Source: Cytidiella melzeri
Lineage: Eukaryota > Basidiomycota > Agaricomycetes > Polyporales > Irpicaceae
Assembly: GCA_022592445.1 (NCBI GenBank)
Contig: JABYQR010000064.1
Coordinates: forward strand, 94,675-158,674
DNA: 64,000 nt
Reading direction: 5' to 3'
Shown: piece after piece, positions 11,398 through 23,500 of the stretch
Layout of the letters: each line of letters begins with the position of its first letter
How positions within the stretch are numbered: the first letter of the stretch is position 1
Program-made: the position numbers and the translations under genes
The notes under the pieces: generated by a model
Databases searched by the model: none
Told to the model about the DNA's origin: nothing
What the model saw: only the letters and a program-made list of their open reading frames with translations

Positions 11398-12077
11398 ATG
11401 GCACCAGAGGTCAAGTTCACATCGTTTGGTATCCCATACCTCGTCGAATTCGCCAACGTCACTTTCCGACGGAGGAAACGCAACACGGCTTACCAACGAC
11501 AACCAGCAACGCTCTACTCCATGCCCCACTGCGACGACAGCGACTGGACGTTCGCGAGCTTGTCTTCCAGATCAGAGAAGGGTGCATACGCTGTCATAGA
11601 GTCAGAAGACGAAAACGAAGAGGAAGGCGAGCCTGGTGAAGGCTTGTGGATCCGCTTCGCATCGCAAGCTAATACCACATACCACTCCTTCCCATTATCG
11701 CAAAGTCGCCTGACGCGTCTCAAACACCGCATCGCCAAGGCCGTGGTGGCTGCAGGGATGGAGTCTGGCCAGAACATGCAGCCATCTGACCCATTCGAAA
11801 CTGCGCTGAGAACACAAGGCGTAGTCCCTCCCGCCCCAGTCAGCTCCTTCTATCGGGGCACGTATGGGCAGGTGATGGAAGCCTTGCAGTCTGCGGGCTT
11901 GGTTGTTTCGCAGTGTGAAGAGTCGGGGTTCGAAGGAGGTGAGTAGATTCGGCTATCATAAGGAGCGACTCAGCTGTCTCAAATCGAAATACAGCCACGT
12001 TCTTGGGTGCTTTGTTCGTTGGTAGACAGACAAGATCTGGAGGTGTGGAGTTGGCGAAGCTTTCTCTGTGGGCATAG
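11398..12077 (+). CDS. Hypothetical protein
   Basis: I do not recognise this protein. A long first exon from ATG 11398 encodes about 180 residues: a basic segment (FRRRKRN), an acidic run (SEDENEEEGEPGEG, about residues 65-78), then a mixed helical region. A 56-nt intron (11939-11994) removes an in-frame stop and adds a short C-terminal part (ATFLGALFVGRQ ... LSLWA) with stop 12075-12077. No signal peptide or membrane segment is evident. The open length and the well-formed intron support a real gene; the function is unknown. Confidence 0.6.
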
Positions 12078-12384
12078 ACTGTTAGTCGGCAAGGTTCAAC
12101 AGCCGGGCAAGGGACGCACCTTGCATGGTCCTACTCTGCGAGTGGTAGTGTGGAAGTATATTATACCTAAAGTATTGGAGCCCTTTCTGCATACGCCAGG
12201 TAGCGTTGCACTATTGTCGTAACATAGCGCTGTACTTGATTAGGTCCAGATATCCAAGGAATCCCGTTTCGACCCATCTCGTAACGCCATTTATCGCGTC
12301 AGCCAAAATAGGGAAAGCCGCTCCTCTTGAGGAGGTGTGGCAACCGCGGCAATATCGCGTTAAGCAGTCAGCCCCTGACAAGGA
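12078..12384. other. Intergenic region upstream of a small gene
   Basis: No coding signal. It ends at the TATA box of the small gene at 12437. Confidence 0.5.
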
Positions 12385-12392
12385 TATATAAG
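12385..12392 (+). promoter_or_regulatory. TATA box of the small gene at 12437
   Basis: TATATAAG 45 bp before the inferred start codon. It supports active transcription of an otherwise unremarkable stretch. Confidence 0.55.
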
Positions 12393-12436
12393 ATGCATAA
12401 CGCAATGCTGACGAGCACGTATACTCCCAGCAGAAC

Positions 12437-12877
12437 ATGTCAGCCCATCAACCTGAGAATGTTTGTCCGTCCATAACCATTCATATTGCTGTGGGCTGAC
12501 AATTACGATAGCTCCCGCATCATTTAGATATCACAATGTTTGGACTTAACATCCGCAAGAAAACCAGTGAGCTGGTAGAGGATCACAGCAAGTCGTCTCC
12601 TCAGGAAAACAAGGTGAAATCATTGATTCTTGTAAAGAATCACTCACTCACATTGTCAATGACCACTACGGCAGGGATCAAACACAAGCAACCCTTCGCA
12701 GACCGCTGATCACGAGCTTCATGTATGTTGCCAATGGGCTGGCTTACAGGATTTCAGGTGGGTAACACAAATTCCACAGCACCAATGGGACCAGGAGATC
12801 CAGCCTACATCCAAATCGTTTCGCGCTTTGTAGTAGTCGAAAAGATGTTTGTAAAGAAAGAGGAATTAGTCGCGTAG
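12437..12877 (+). CDS. Small four-exon gene, 97-residue protein of unknown function
   Basis: Not recognised; found by splice reconstruction. Exons 12437-12460, 12512-12613, 12675-12722 and 12758-12877 join in one frame (all introns phase 0; 51, 61 and 35 nt; CTGAC-like branch in the first). The product starts MSAHQPENLPHHLDITMF, has a charged, Ser-rich middle (KTSELVEDHSKSSPQ) and ends with MGPGDPAYIQIVSRF and VEKMFVKKEELVA. It has no signal peptide, membrane segment, paired cysteines or CaaX box. A TATA box lies just upstream. The last intron is very short; using the acceptor ending at about 12779 instead gives a different C-terminus (ending KSFRAL). The gene is plausible but unproven. Confidence 0.5.
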
Positions 12878-12926
12878 TATGAGTATAGTATCAGCAAGAA
12901 TAATACAACATGTACGTTTGTAGCGA

Positions 12927-13365
12927 TTAGCGAGTCGGCATGATGGTGGTTGTCCATAGACTCTCAGCTGGAGAGACACCGCGCGTAAAATAATAAGCGC
13001 CGACCTTGTGGCGCAAGCCGCGTTGGAATTTCACAGGCTGTTTCGAACTTGTACTAATACATGTAAGTTCAAAGTCCCGACTCTACTAAAAAACGCTTAC
13101 CAGCCAACTGACTGATGAACACCAGCCACCAAAAACGTAAAGGCAGTTCGGCCAATGTTTTTGTCAACAGCCTGAGCAACCAGCACTGGTCCTGGGACTC
13201 CAGTGCACTACACAAGCCAACAACTTCCTGACCGCCCACATTTGACAGCCTCCTGTGCCTATCCACAGATAACCTGAACCGTCGACGGCGATCGGACAGT
13301 AACCCAAAACTGAGTTCACACCGTCGCCCGGTCCGTATGATATCAGCGCCGCGAGCTGTCACCAT
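12927..13365 (-). CDS. Tentative small gene, function unknown
   Basis: Two minus-strand segments look like joined exons. One contains GVPGPVLVAQAVDKN and FLVAGVHQSVGW and runs straight into a good donor (GTAAGC, near 13100). The next, after an acceptor near 13055, reads HKVGAYYFTRGVSPAE to a stop at 12927-12929. An ATG at 13363-13365 opens a 98-codon frame over the same region, but the link between that ATG and the first segment is unclear. Not recognised. It converges with the small gene at 12437 with only 49 bp between stop codons. Confidence 0.28.
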
Positions 13366-13607
13366 GGCCGAATGTAGCCTAGGGATGCTCAGCGCGCTGT
13401 GCAGTAGGTAATACTCTCATCAATGCCGAGCTAATGTGGCACGCTATAAGTGGCTTACATGTATTAGGTTCAGATTAGGTAACTAGACTTGCTTGTGCCC
13501 GTAACAACGCACCCCTCGCCGCCGCCCCAGACAAGTCCCAGAGGCCGGTTGGGCGACATAAAGCATACGACTCTACCGAAAAACTTGACTAGAGGATTCT
13601 GCCCATC

Positions 13608-15308
13608 ATGAGGTTCCCGGCAATATACGTGTATGTCCTCAATATTCAACTCTACCCCTACTTTTTAGTCTCATGTCATTGCCCTTGCAGGAACCCTACC
13701 TCACAGATCATTCTCGTGGGTGTCACCTGGTACGGACTATGCTCAAATGTATCCAAAGGTTGCGCTCATCGAATGTCCGCTCCTTTAGCTTTGCCACAGT
13801 GGGAATGTACGTCGCTGTGTCCAACCTAGGCGCTGGAGGTACTCGCGATGTAGCATTGTCAGACATATCCAACGGCGTCCTGTACGGGATGTTTGCAATA
13901 ACTGGCCTCGTCAGTGGCGGAATCAATAATTGTAAGTTTGTTGTCGATGATGGCTATATCATGCTGCTGAAGCTTGTGACGATACAGTGCTTGGCCCAAA
14001 GGTGACGCTTTTTGTCGGAACGTTAGGATACGCTCTGTATCTGGGTGCTCTCTGGTGGTGAGACCCAAACATTCTACCTTACTGGTAAAGCAGTACTCAC
14101 CAGCACATAGCTTTCAAGTCCAAGGCACCCGCTGGTTTCTCATCCTAGCCGGTGGCATTCTTGGCTTTACAGCTGCACTCCTCTGGTCCGCTCAAGGCTC
14201 AATCATGATGAGTTACCCGCTCGAGAAGGACAAGGGGAAAGCTTTCTCCATCTTTTGGTCTATTTTCCAATCGGGTGCTTTCATTGGCGCTGCTATCGCG
14301 CTTGCTATCAACATTAGAAGCGGCGGGTTGAACGCAGTGTCGACACCGACATACATCGTAAGCTCGATTTGTATTAAAGCAGCGACCGTGAGCTAAGGTT
14401 AACCTGCCGTCCAGGCATTCTTGGCTCTAATCTTTCTCGGCGTCGCATCCGCACTCCTTGTCCTTCCTCCGAACCGCGTAATCCGCGGGGATGGCACGGT
14501 TGTCAAAATCGAGGCGTCGTCTAAGGTCCGCGATGAGATTGTTGGCATGGTCCGTCTCCTCAAAGACTGGAGAACGCTTGCTCTTCTTCCCATGTTCTTT
14601 GCCTCAACCTATCCTTACGCATATCAAGGCTCGGTCAACGCAACCGTGTTTGATGGCCCCACTCGTGCTTTGAACGCAACTTTGGAAGGGGCAGGGTCCA
14701 TCGTCGGGGCTCTTTTTGTGGGCTTTTTCGTGCTTGACGCCAAACATCTCGGACGCCGAGCTCGTGGCTATCTTGGTTTAGCGGTCGTGACCACGTTGAC
14801 GATCGTCATCTGGTCCGTCAGCTTGTCGTGGCAGGTCACATTCCAACGAGATTACGTCCAGAAACACAACGGGAGCTTCATCAACTACCACGATTCCAAC
14901 TATGCAGGCAAGGGCACGCTGTACTTTTTCTACTACTTCAACGACTCTTGCTACCAAGCTCTGATCTACTGGATCATGTCCGCCATGACGAACGACCCGT
15001 TTCAGCTGGCTCGCTTTGCCGGACTCTACAAGGCCGTACAGTCTGCTGGGAACGCAGGGTCATACGGTATGGACGCTGTTCTCACCCCGTTGCTGAACGA
15101 GCACTTGGCGAGTTGGACGATGCTGCTGGTCTCGTTCCCTCTTGCCTTCACTGTGCTTCGCACGATAAAGGAGACAAATTATGACGGAGAGAACGAAATT
15201 GATGTTGCTGATGGGAAACCAACTGACACCGTTGCTGGCGTCGGCCTGATAATCGAAGAGGTGGAGATAGAGAAGGGTACGGTATCCCGGGCCGAGCAGT
15301 CCGTATAA
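13608..15308 (+). CDS. UNC93-like major facilitator transporter
   Basis: Multi-pass membrane protein of the UNC93-like MFS branch (DUF895). The start MRFPAIYV joins by intron to NPTSQIILVGV. A second intron, with donor GTACGG at about 13731, gives TCFATVGMYVAVSNLGAGG, the hallmark N-terminal helix region. Later segments include LYGMFAITGLVSGGINN, TRWFLILAGGILG, LLWSAQGSIMMSYP (strongly conserved) and further helices up to about 15150; the C-terminus is acidic and cytosolic-like. Roughly 11-12 hydrophobic helices are visible. The substrate is unknown for fungal members. In-frame stops lie just before the start codon, although an additional short upstream exon cannot be excluded. Confidence 0.88.
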
Positions 15309-15590
15309 GCTGATCATAGGTATTCGCAAGTTGCATAATAGTTGTGGCCTGGAACTAAACCGATGAAAATTCGTAGTAAAGCTTTGTTCATATGGTGTAC
15401 CAGCGATAGGGAACGATAACTCGTTTGGCTATATGTTTGGCTAAATGGTCTGTAGGAGGGCGGCGCCAGAATCATAGTCGGGGCGTCATCACTAGGGATG
15501 TCGCCCGATATAGCAGGTGTCGTAGTTTCCCTGATTCAGCGAAAGACTTCTGTACCGTTCGGTACGTCATAACATGCCTTGCCAGTGACA

Positions 15591-15597
15591 TATAAAA
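15591..15597 (+). promoter_or_regulatory. TATA box of the DUF89 gene
   Basis: TATAAAA about 45 bp upstream of ATG 15642, in the right orientation. The remaining 15309-15590 spacer after the transporter shows no gene. Confidence 0.5.
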
Positions 15598-15641
15598 AGG
15601 TGAGCTCTTCAACGTCTACGACCTTCGCCCGTCTGCACGAC

Positions 15642-17650
15642 ATGCGCCCCGACATCCTTCGTACCGCATCCTCCGTGTCCGCCGCTCCTGCGAGTGGCGG
15701 CCCCGATGGCGACTTTGGCAAGATGCAGCTCAACCTCAGGAATCTACCACAGAAGATGGACTTCACGAAGACTTTGCCCGCAACGCCGGGCTCGGTTAGT
15801 GTCGCTACCTGCGTGTTTCCTGCCCACGTTGACCTCGCGTGAGCAGATCAACCCAGACAACCCACCGTGGCCTGCGTTCCGTGGTTATCATACGTTCTCG
15901 TTTGCGAATGCGACAATGGGTCATCGTCTGCCTACCATCCTAGGGAAGGCGATAGAAGACGTCCTTTGCACCGTGAACGCGCTTTCGGCTGAAGACGACA
16001 TCATCGATCTCCTCGCTTGCGTCAAGCGGATGGAGGTTCTCAAAGCAGAGATGGAGGGAAACGGGAGCTTGCGGACTATCATTGATGACGGTGAGGCAGA
16101 TGTTGCCATGTGGAACAAGGAGATTGCGAAGTGGTTTCTAGGTACGCAGTGCTCGACCTTGACGTGACAATGTCTTGCTGAAGAGCATATGGTGTCCTAG
16201 GAAAGGATTTCATGAATGCAACATGGCTTTTTGCGGAAGCATACAAGTATCGTCGGCTCCGCGAGTGTTTCACAGTCAGCCAGAAGTGGGCGGACTATGA
16301 TGTGTTTTTCAGACAGAAAGTACACCTCGTCGTTTTTCAGCGCACGCAGTCCTCTGGCACTCACATCATTCTTCGTAGTGCGACACATTCTCTCGCTCAT
16401 CCGATGCCGTCTTTGAGCTGTCTATGCGCTTTGCTGAACCATATCAGCATGCTGTAGACCTTTCAGGGAAACAGCATGACATGATGGAGGCTGAGCGTCT
16501 CATGTTTATGGAGCTGACACAGAGTACGTTACAGTCTTTATAACATTCAAGTTGTTATGTAGCTCAAGCTGCTCCAAGTTTGCCTCTGGGGAAACTCTAC
16601 CGATCTGTCTTTGCTCATCAACATGACGGAAGAGCAAATCAAGTCTTTGCAGTCCACCGGCGGCGAAGCGCTTGCAGCGACAGAGAAGAACATCCTAGGA
16701 AATCACATGGATAGGCTATGGAAAATAGTTAAAGGGATGAAAGCCAAGGGTACCGAAGGCAAGGGAGGACGAGTCGATTTTGTGCTGGATAACGCCGGCT
16801 TCGAATTGTACTGTGATTGTGTTTACGGTCAGTCGTCCATTGTCGGGCGCGAGAGCTTTGCTCACAGTTTACGTAGCCGATTTCCTCATCCAGGCTGGCT
16901 TCGCTTCTGTGATCCGCTTCCATGGTAAACGCTACCCGTGGTTTGTTTCGGACGTTACGAGGAAAGATTGGGAGTGGCTGTTGAATACCATGGTGTACGG
17001 CTACCTTTTCCCCCAGGCGAGCGACGTCGAGCGCGAGAGTATCAGAAGGCTAGGTCTGCGCTGGAAGGTGGGTAGTCTGTTGCGATTTTTCTTTTTCAGT
17101 TACATAAAGTTTTTCCAGAAATATGTGCAAGAGGGGAAGTGGGTCTACGAGCAGCATCCGTTCTGGTGCACCGGATACACCTTCTGGGATCTGCACAGCG
17201 AGGCCCCGGACCTGTTTTTGCACTTGTCACATTCCGACTTGGTCATCTTCAAGGGCGACTTGAACCACAGAAAGGCATGTGCATCAAATTTGAGTCATAT
17301 AGCATTGTCAGATTGACGCGATCTTCTTATCTGATGGTAGCTCACGTACGATTGCGCTGCTCCCGCCTCCACGCGGTTTGACGAAGCGATTGGATCCATG
17401 GCATCTGCGCCGGGTGCCCCTAAAGTCTGCAGCATGCGTACCATCAAGAGCGATGTTGTTGTCGGACTTGGCGAAGACGGAGATGCTATCGCCGCGAAGC
17501 TAGACAGCGAGGAGGGTGGCTGGAAAATCAGTGGCAAATACGTACGTGATATGAAACAGCATGCGTGTCAGAAAATTACTGAAATGAACATTACAGGCTG
17601 TCGTTCTCGTTTCTGAAGGTAGACCTGGGGAGACAGTTCGGTTCGCATAG
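15642..17650 (+). CDS. DUF89 / ARMT1-like metal-dependent damage-control phosphatase
   Basis: Protein of the DUF89 family, metal-dependent phosphatases that hydrolyse harmful sugar-phosphate side products; the animal relative ARMT1 was also reported to methylate carboxyl groups. Seen in order: NPPWPAFRGYHTF near the N-terminus, LWGNSTDLSLL (about 16585-16615), the metal-site segment LDNAGFELYCD, FHGKRYPWFVSDV, then FKGDLNHRKL and RTIKSDVVVGL, all typical. The frame passes through about eight short introns. The first joins PGS to INPDNPP and removes a frame break. The C-terminus ends GETVRFA. No targeting signal is evident, so it is probably cytosolic. Confidence 0.88.
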
Positions 17651-18188
17651 ATTTGAATCGAAAACCTGGACCAATACTTTTGCATTAGATGTCCCGTAGA
17701 TACGAAGTCTAGACACTGGTGACTAGCTTGTGTAGCCTTGCATGAACTTTACAGTAGGGGGGCAATACTGTTAATCATCGTCACGCTATTGCGATCGACG
17801 TTTAGTGTACACATGCCGTGCGCTGCTTGAAGGTCAAATCTTCGCCGTGATCATGGGATTTTAATTTAGGCAACAGACTGGCGTTGTAATTTTTCTGTGA
17901 GCGCATTAGCTTCAGTTTGCTCTCCTGAGTGAGTAGCAGCGGATCAACCGTTGCATGCGCCGCTCCCTTTTTCCATCGTTGCTATTGCTTTCACGCATGG
18001 AGTCCGTGGTTAAAATGTCGGAGGAACAGTAGCCTGCGGACTAGGCGGTAGATCGCAATCTGACACGTGGCAAATGTCGATTGATGAAGTGCCGCATCTC
18101 CGAGTCCCTGGACCCGTAGAACGACTTGGACGCGCATGACGAACTCGGCCGCAGCGAGCTCACTGGTTATGTAATGTCTCAACCCCCC
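17651..18188. other. Intergenic, desaturase upstream region
   Basis: No convincing coding signal. It should contain the control region of the desaturase gene. Confidence 0.5.
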
Positions 18189-18196
18189 TATAAATA
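18189..18196 (+). promoter_or_regulatory. TATA box of the desaturase gene
   Basis: TATAAATA about 77 bp upstream of ATG 18273. Confidence 0.6.
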
Positions 18197-18272
18197 TACA
18201 GATGTCTAAACACACCTGCGACCCCGTCTTTTTATCCTCTTCACAACTGGCCCCACGCGCATTCGAGCCCAA

Positions 18273-20212
18273 ATGTCGCACTCGGACGTGCCGCCTCCCA
18301 GCGCGAACGCGATCTGGTGGACAAATGGCGCCCTCTTCGTGTCGATGCACCTCGCCGCTGCGGCGGGGGTGTACTACCACCCGGCGTACAAGACCAGTCG
18401 GCCTACGTTGTGCTTGGCGTTTTTCTTGTGGCAGGCGGCCTGCTTTGGGTCAGTTCTCTGCTCATGCAGGTGGTTTCACAGCTCATTCGAGACTAAGGAT
18501 AACTATTGGCTACCATCGGCTGCACTCTCACAAGGCATTCAAGACCGGCACAGCCCCGAGATTCGTGTTGGCATTGCTGGGTGCGAGTGCCTTCCAGGGC
18601 TCCATCAGGGTACGCGTAGTTTCATTGCCCTCGGCGCATGCGTATACGCTAACCATTCTGCTCAGTGGTGGTGAGTGCTATCATGCTTTAAGTGCAAGAG
18701 CGCGGCTGAATTTTCTTCTGGCAGGACTTTGAGACACAGGTTGCATCACGTTCGTACCACCCTGCTTTCACTCGTGTGACCTCTTTACCTACTGAAATAC
18801 AGCGATACACCGACGATCCAGTGCACGACCCGTAAGAGGAGGTATTTCTGTATCCCACTAGCCGCTAAACTTTTGATGCAGGTATTGTGCCACCCGAGGA
18901 CTCATGTGGTCGCACATGGGTTGGATATTCTTCAAGCCGACGTACGAAAGGATGCCTCTCATAGAGAGAGACGACTTGGACCGTGACCCGGGTTAGTATC
19001 TGCTCTAATTCTCAAAAATCAAACCTGACGTTTGCGCAGTGGTCCGCTGGCAGCATCGCAATTACAGTACGTCCATCCTCTCGTGATCACACCCGTACTC
19101 AAAGAGTATATCAGTCCCTCTGGCGATCGCAACAGCTTTTGTTCTGCCAACCATGATAGGCTGGATGTGGGGAGATGCACTGGGAGCGTTCATTTGGTGC
19201 GGTTTGGTTGTTCGCATCGCAGGTTTGTTGGATCCATGCAAGGCTTGCTCTTTCGAGTACTGAGGATCAATGTTCATTAGTCTGGCACTGCACTTTTCTC
19301 ATCAACTCGTGAGCTACTATTGATTCGGGAAATGCTGGGTTAGCTCATGAAACATCCCACAGACTGGCACACTGGGACGGCTTGCAACCTTATAGCGACG
19401 AGAACACGTCGCGCACGAATCTGGTAACCAAATTCAACACGTATCTCTTGTACATACTCATGTGTAATGACCCAGATCCTGGCTATGCTAACTTGCGGAG
19501 AAGGGAACCATAATTTCGTAAGCATTTATCGGTGTCTTTTCCCAGAATATCTCTGATCCTTGACGCGTAGCATGTAAGACTAGACTTGCTCGGAAATTTA
19601 CTTTTGAGTTGACCACCATGTAGCACGCTTTCCCACACGACTTCCGGTCTGGACCTGCCCTACTCGACTGGGACCCTTCCAAATGGATCATCCTACTCTT
19701 ATACTACTCCGGGCTCGCGAGCGGCCTCCGTCGCGCTCGAAAGGAGGATCAGGAGGATGCACTCGCTCACATGGCACACCACCACGGATCACATCTCGTC
19801 GTCGTTGCTGACACGAAAGACATCGCCAAAGATGAGCAACCCCTCTCGAGTCTCACACTCGCAGACCTTTGCCGGCTCGTGGAAGTGGACTCGAAAAAGT
19901 TTCTATTGCTAATTGGAGACAACGTTGTGGATGCCGCAGATTACCTCGGAGAACACGTACGTAACCTGAGGATTTTCCCTCAAGTCGCGTTGTTCGTGCT
20001 AATATAATCATTTCAACCCATAGCCCGGTGGTGGTACCATACTCAGCCGATACGCCGTCCGGGTCCCTGCTGGAGAGACGGCGCTATCACGCGCAACGGC
20101 GTTGGAACGACGGAAGGAGGCGACGTGGGCTTTCGAAGGCGGGATGAACAAACATTCGCGCATGGCGAAGACACGGTTGAGGGAGCTGACGATTGGAAAG
20201 TTGGTTTTGTAG
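18273..20212 (+). CDS. OLE1: Acyl-CoA delta-9 desaturase with C-terminal cytochrome b5 domain
   Basis: Stearoyl-CoA desaturase of the ER membrane, inserting the delta-9 double bond in C16/C18 acyl-CoA. Histidine box 1 is HRLHSH (GYHRLHSHKAF), box 2 HRLHHRY split by an intron, box 3 HNFHH. The C-terminal cytochrome b5 domain shows EHPGGG and a second heme histidine in NKHS. The N-terminus is short (about 15 residues before the first hydrophobic helix). Box 3 is complete only if a 3-nt exon (19571-19573) between 53- and 50-nt introns is used; without it the catalytic His pair is lost. In fungi this gene is usually controlled by unsaturated fatty acids, but no element for that can be read here. 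Confidence 0.92.
19571..19573 (+). other. Inferred 3-nt micro-exon encoding a catalytic His of the desaturase
   Basis: The triplet CAT is preceded by an acceptor (GCGTAG) and followed by a donor (GTAAGA). The flanking introns 19518-19570 (53 nt) and 19574-19623 (50 nt) both have TTGAC branch-like sites about 12 nt before the acceptor. Inclusion restores GNHNF-H-HAFPHD. Confidence 0.78.
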
Positions 20213-20512
20213 CTGACTGGCAAGATTGATTGTGTCATCAAAGTTGGTTGTCTTGTTGTATAGAGGCGTGGCTCAGACTACGACTGTGGAATTGGTTGCC
20301 TGTTTTAAAGATAAAGATGTGTTTGTACGTACTGTAGCAAGTATAGAATAAGTACGATTTGTTCTCTTCGTTGAGCGCGCAAAGGGTTTTCGAGCAGGTA
20401 CGCCTTGAGATCGAGAGGTGGCCCTACCAGCGATGAAAGCGTATTGCGTGTCATTATGCGCACCTATCGGGGTGTCGAAGTACATGAATTCTCAGAGTCG
20501 CACAATCACCAA
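20213..20512. other. Convergent 3' intergenic region
   Basis: Tail-to-tail spacer between the desaturase and UTP13 genes. No gene was seen. Confidence 0.5.
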
Positions 20513-23500
20513 CTACGCCATAACACCAATACTAGCATCAACGTCCATACCAAACCCCTCCTCCTCCTCATCCGCGTCCTCGTCGAACCGTCCATCGTCC
20601 ATCTCCCCCAACAAATAATCCACGACGTAGCTCTCCTGCACCAGCTTCTCCATCCTCCCCAAATGCCGCTCGGTGTACGGCACGAGCGTCTCGATGAGCT
20701 CCCTTAGAGCGGACGCCCCTTGATTCCGAGTCTCTCTCGCCTTCGACCGTGGCTCCTCAAAACCGCTGACAACCGCCGCAACGGCATTACTGCCCCCTCC
20801 CTCCTCATCCTCCTCGCCAAACGCACGAGCAATGTCTTCGGCCGCGCGCAGCTTGACGACGGCGTGGAGCACTCGCTGGGCGACGTCGGCTGTCTTGGCG
20901 TTGGCGTTCCACGCCTTGACGTGCCGGAGGAGCTTCGCGAGGTCTGATCCTCCGAGCGTGCGGATCACTTCGTCGACAGCTGGGTGGCCTGTGATCGATG
21001 GCGAAGATGGTGATGATGATGATGATGATGGGTCCGTTGTGGTGGAAGATGGGAGGTTCTTGAACAAGGTGTACAGACGCCCGGGTTGGTCCATCGCGAG
21101 AGCGAGGAGGATGGCGTTCCGGTAGTCCTGGAGCGACAGGTAGTTGAGGAAGTCTTGTTCCCTTCAGAATTCGTTCGCCAAGATTGTTGTAAATGAATGT
21201 AGCATCAATCAATCGGAGAGAAAGAGAGATAACGTACCTTAACACGAGCTCCGCGCGCTTGGTCTCTTTTTCTTGCTCTTGTTCTGCTGTGCAGTCTTCC
21301 CAAAAGGTGACGACTGAGTCCGCTGCACCGGACACTATGGTCTTCTCGTCCGAGGTGACGGCTAAGGCCCACACCTGCATTACATTGAGAGTTAGAACCT
21401 GCTCCACGAGATGACCAGTCACAGTGGTGAACCATTACCTTATCCTCGTGGTTGTCCATGGTAGCGACGCATGACTCATCTCTCACGTTCCACAACTTGA
21501 CCAAGCCGTCGCTCGCAGCGCTCACCATCTGCATACCCGCATTGATGAAATCCACACGCAACACCGAGTTTGTGTGTCCTTCAAAGGTCTTTACACACGT
21601 AAAGTCGTCCAAATTCCACAGCTTCACAGTCTTGTCCCCGCTACCAGTGGCAAGCACCCGTTCCGCTCGACCGAACCGCACAGTCCACACCCCCCTTTTG
21701 TGACCTTTGCACGTCCCCAATAGCTTGATCCCGCCTCGGACAGCACCGCTGTCATACGCCACATACTCGATCTCCCATACCTTGGCTGTCTTGTCCTGCG
21801 ATCCAGAGACAAGCAAGCGATTGTTAGGCGCGACGTCGAGGGAGTTGATATCCTTTTCGTGGGCCTTGTGCGTCGCCAAGCTCTTGCACTTTTGTGGCTC
21901 AGACTGCGAATTCTCGCAACTCAGAGGCACGGAAGAGAGGTCCCACATCTTGATCGTCCGGTCTTGGCTACCAGTGAACATGAATCGGAGGTTGCTGTCC
22001 AGAGACGCGTCGGAAGAAGCGGTACGAGATAAAGCGATAGCACCGACGCTCTCTGCGTGCCCTTCGCACACGGCGATGCAGCCCCATTCTGGGACAATTT
22101 GCGTCGCGTTGAGCGACGAAGGGCTGGTGGATGAGTGTACGGGAGCCCATAGTCGTGCGGCACGATCTTTACTGCCACTTGCCAAGACGCGCCCTTGGGC
22201 ACCGTGGTCGAGACACAGAACGATCTCTGAATGGCCTGAAAGAAGGCGAGCGTCCAGTGTCGTGGAAGAGTACACGCGTATGAGAGAAGAGTTGGTTGCT
22301 AATGCGACGTGCGTGTCCGCGAGGCTTTCGGAGACGCTTGTTTGGTAAATGAGGTGCGGTGAGAGCAACGCTACGTCGACGATTTCGTCATTGAAGCCGA
22401 TAATTTGACGTGTCAGCGAGCGGGTTGTGAGAGAGTGGAATAAGATGTTTTGGTCGGCGTGTATAGAGATTATTGTGGAAGTCGAAGGAACATACCTAGA
22501 GCAACATGAGGATCAATCGGAGGCAACCGAGACAAGTGCAAAGACTTACAATGCGTCGACTATCTGACGTTGTTCTTCCTGGTCGTCCGTCAGATTATCC
22601 AGCGCTTCTCCGAGGGTATACAGAACGGATCCATTTCGGGCGTCCCATACTCTAACGACACCCTTCTCGCCGCCGGTATAGATATGCAATTTGGTATTTA
22701 CTGAGCTAGCTCCAACCAAGTCGTCATCCTGTCGCAGTAAACCGACAGCTTCCACCCTCTCTAGCACGGTGATTGTATTGACGAGCTGGGGCGCCCCGTC
22801 CTTTTGTTTTCCTTTTGCCTTGCTACTTTTCGCGCTCGCAGACTCGGAAGGCTTTGAAGATATATCCCATACCAACACCACTGAGTCTCGTCCACCGCTG
22901 ACGAGCCATTTGCCGTCACGAGAGACATCCAAGCCTCGTGGAACGGAGACATGTCCTTCTAGCACCGCCTCGGGCTTCGCAGCCGCACCTGACCGAGCAG
23001 CGGCGGCAGACAAATCGAATATCCTGATTTTCGTGTCGACGCATCCCGTCACGAGTCGCATTTTTCGCTCTCTGTTAACAGACGACGGATCGAAGGGGTA
23101 GTCGAACGCAAGCGCGCTGACGACGCCACCGTGTCCCTTCAGCACATGTGTGACGTACCCGCGTACGATGTCCCATACTTTGACGACACCGTCTGCGGAT
23201 CCGGAGGCGAGGTAGGTGGAGGTAGGGTCTGTTCGACAGACATGCACGGGTGCGTCGTGTGCGCGCGACACGACGCGGATCGGCTGGACTGGCCTTGAGG
23301 TGGAGGTGGAGGTGTCTTTCGGCAGCTCATATATCCGAAGAGCGAGTGCCGAGGTGAACAGAATGAGATGAGAAGCGGATGGAGAAATGCACATCGACGT
23401 TATGGATTCAGTATCCTGAAGGCAAGACTGCACTAAGAATGTTGGGCTCCGTAAAAGCATGCAGCGCAACGTACCCCTAAAAACCGACATATCTCCCGCC

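Noticed and set aside
21707..22348. 213-codon plus-strand open frame
   Set aside because: Antisense to the second WD-repeat run of UTP13, whose protein features are unmistakable; the plus frame has no domain character.
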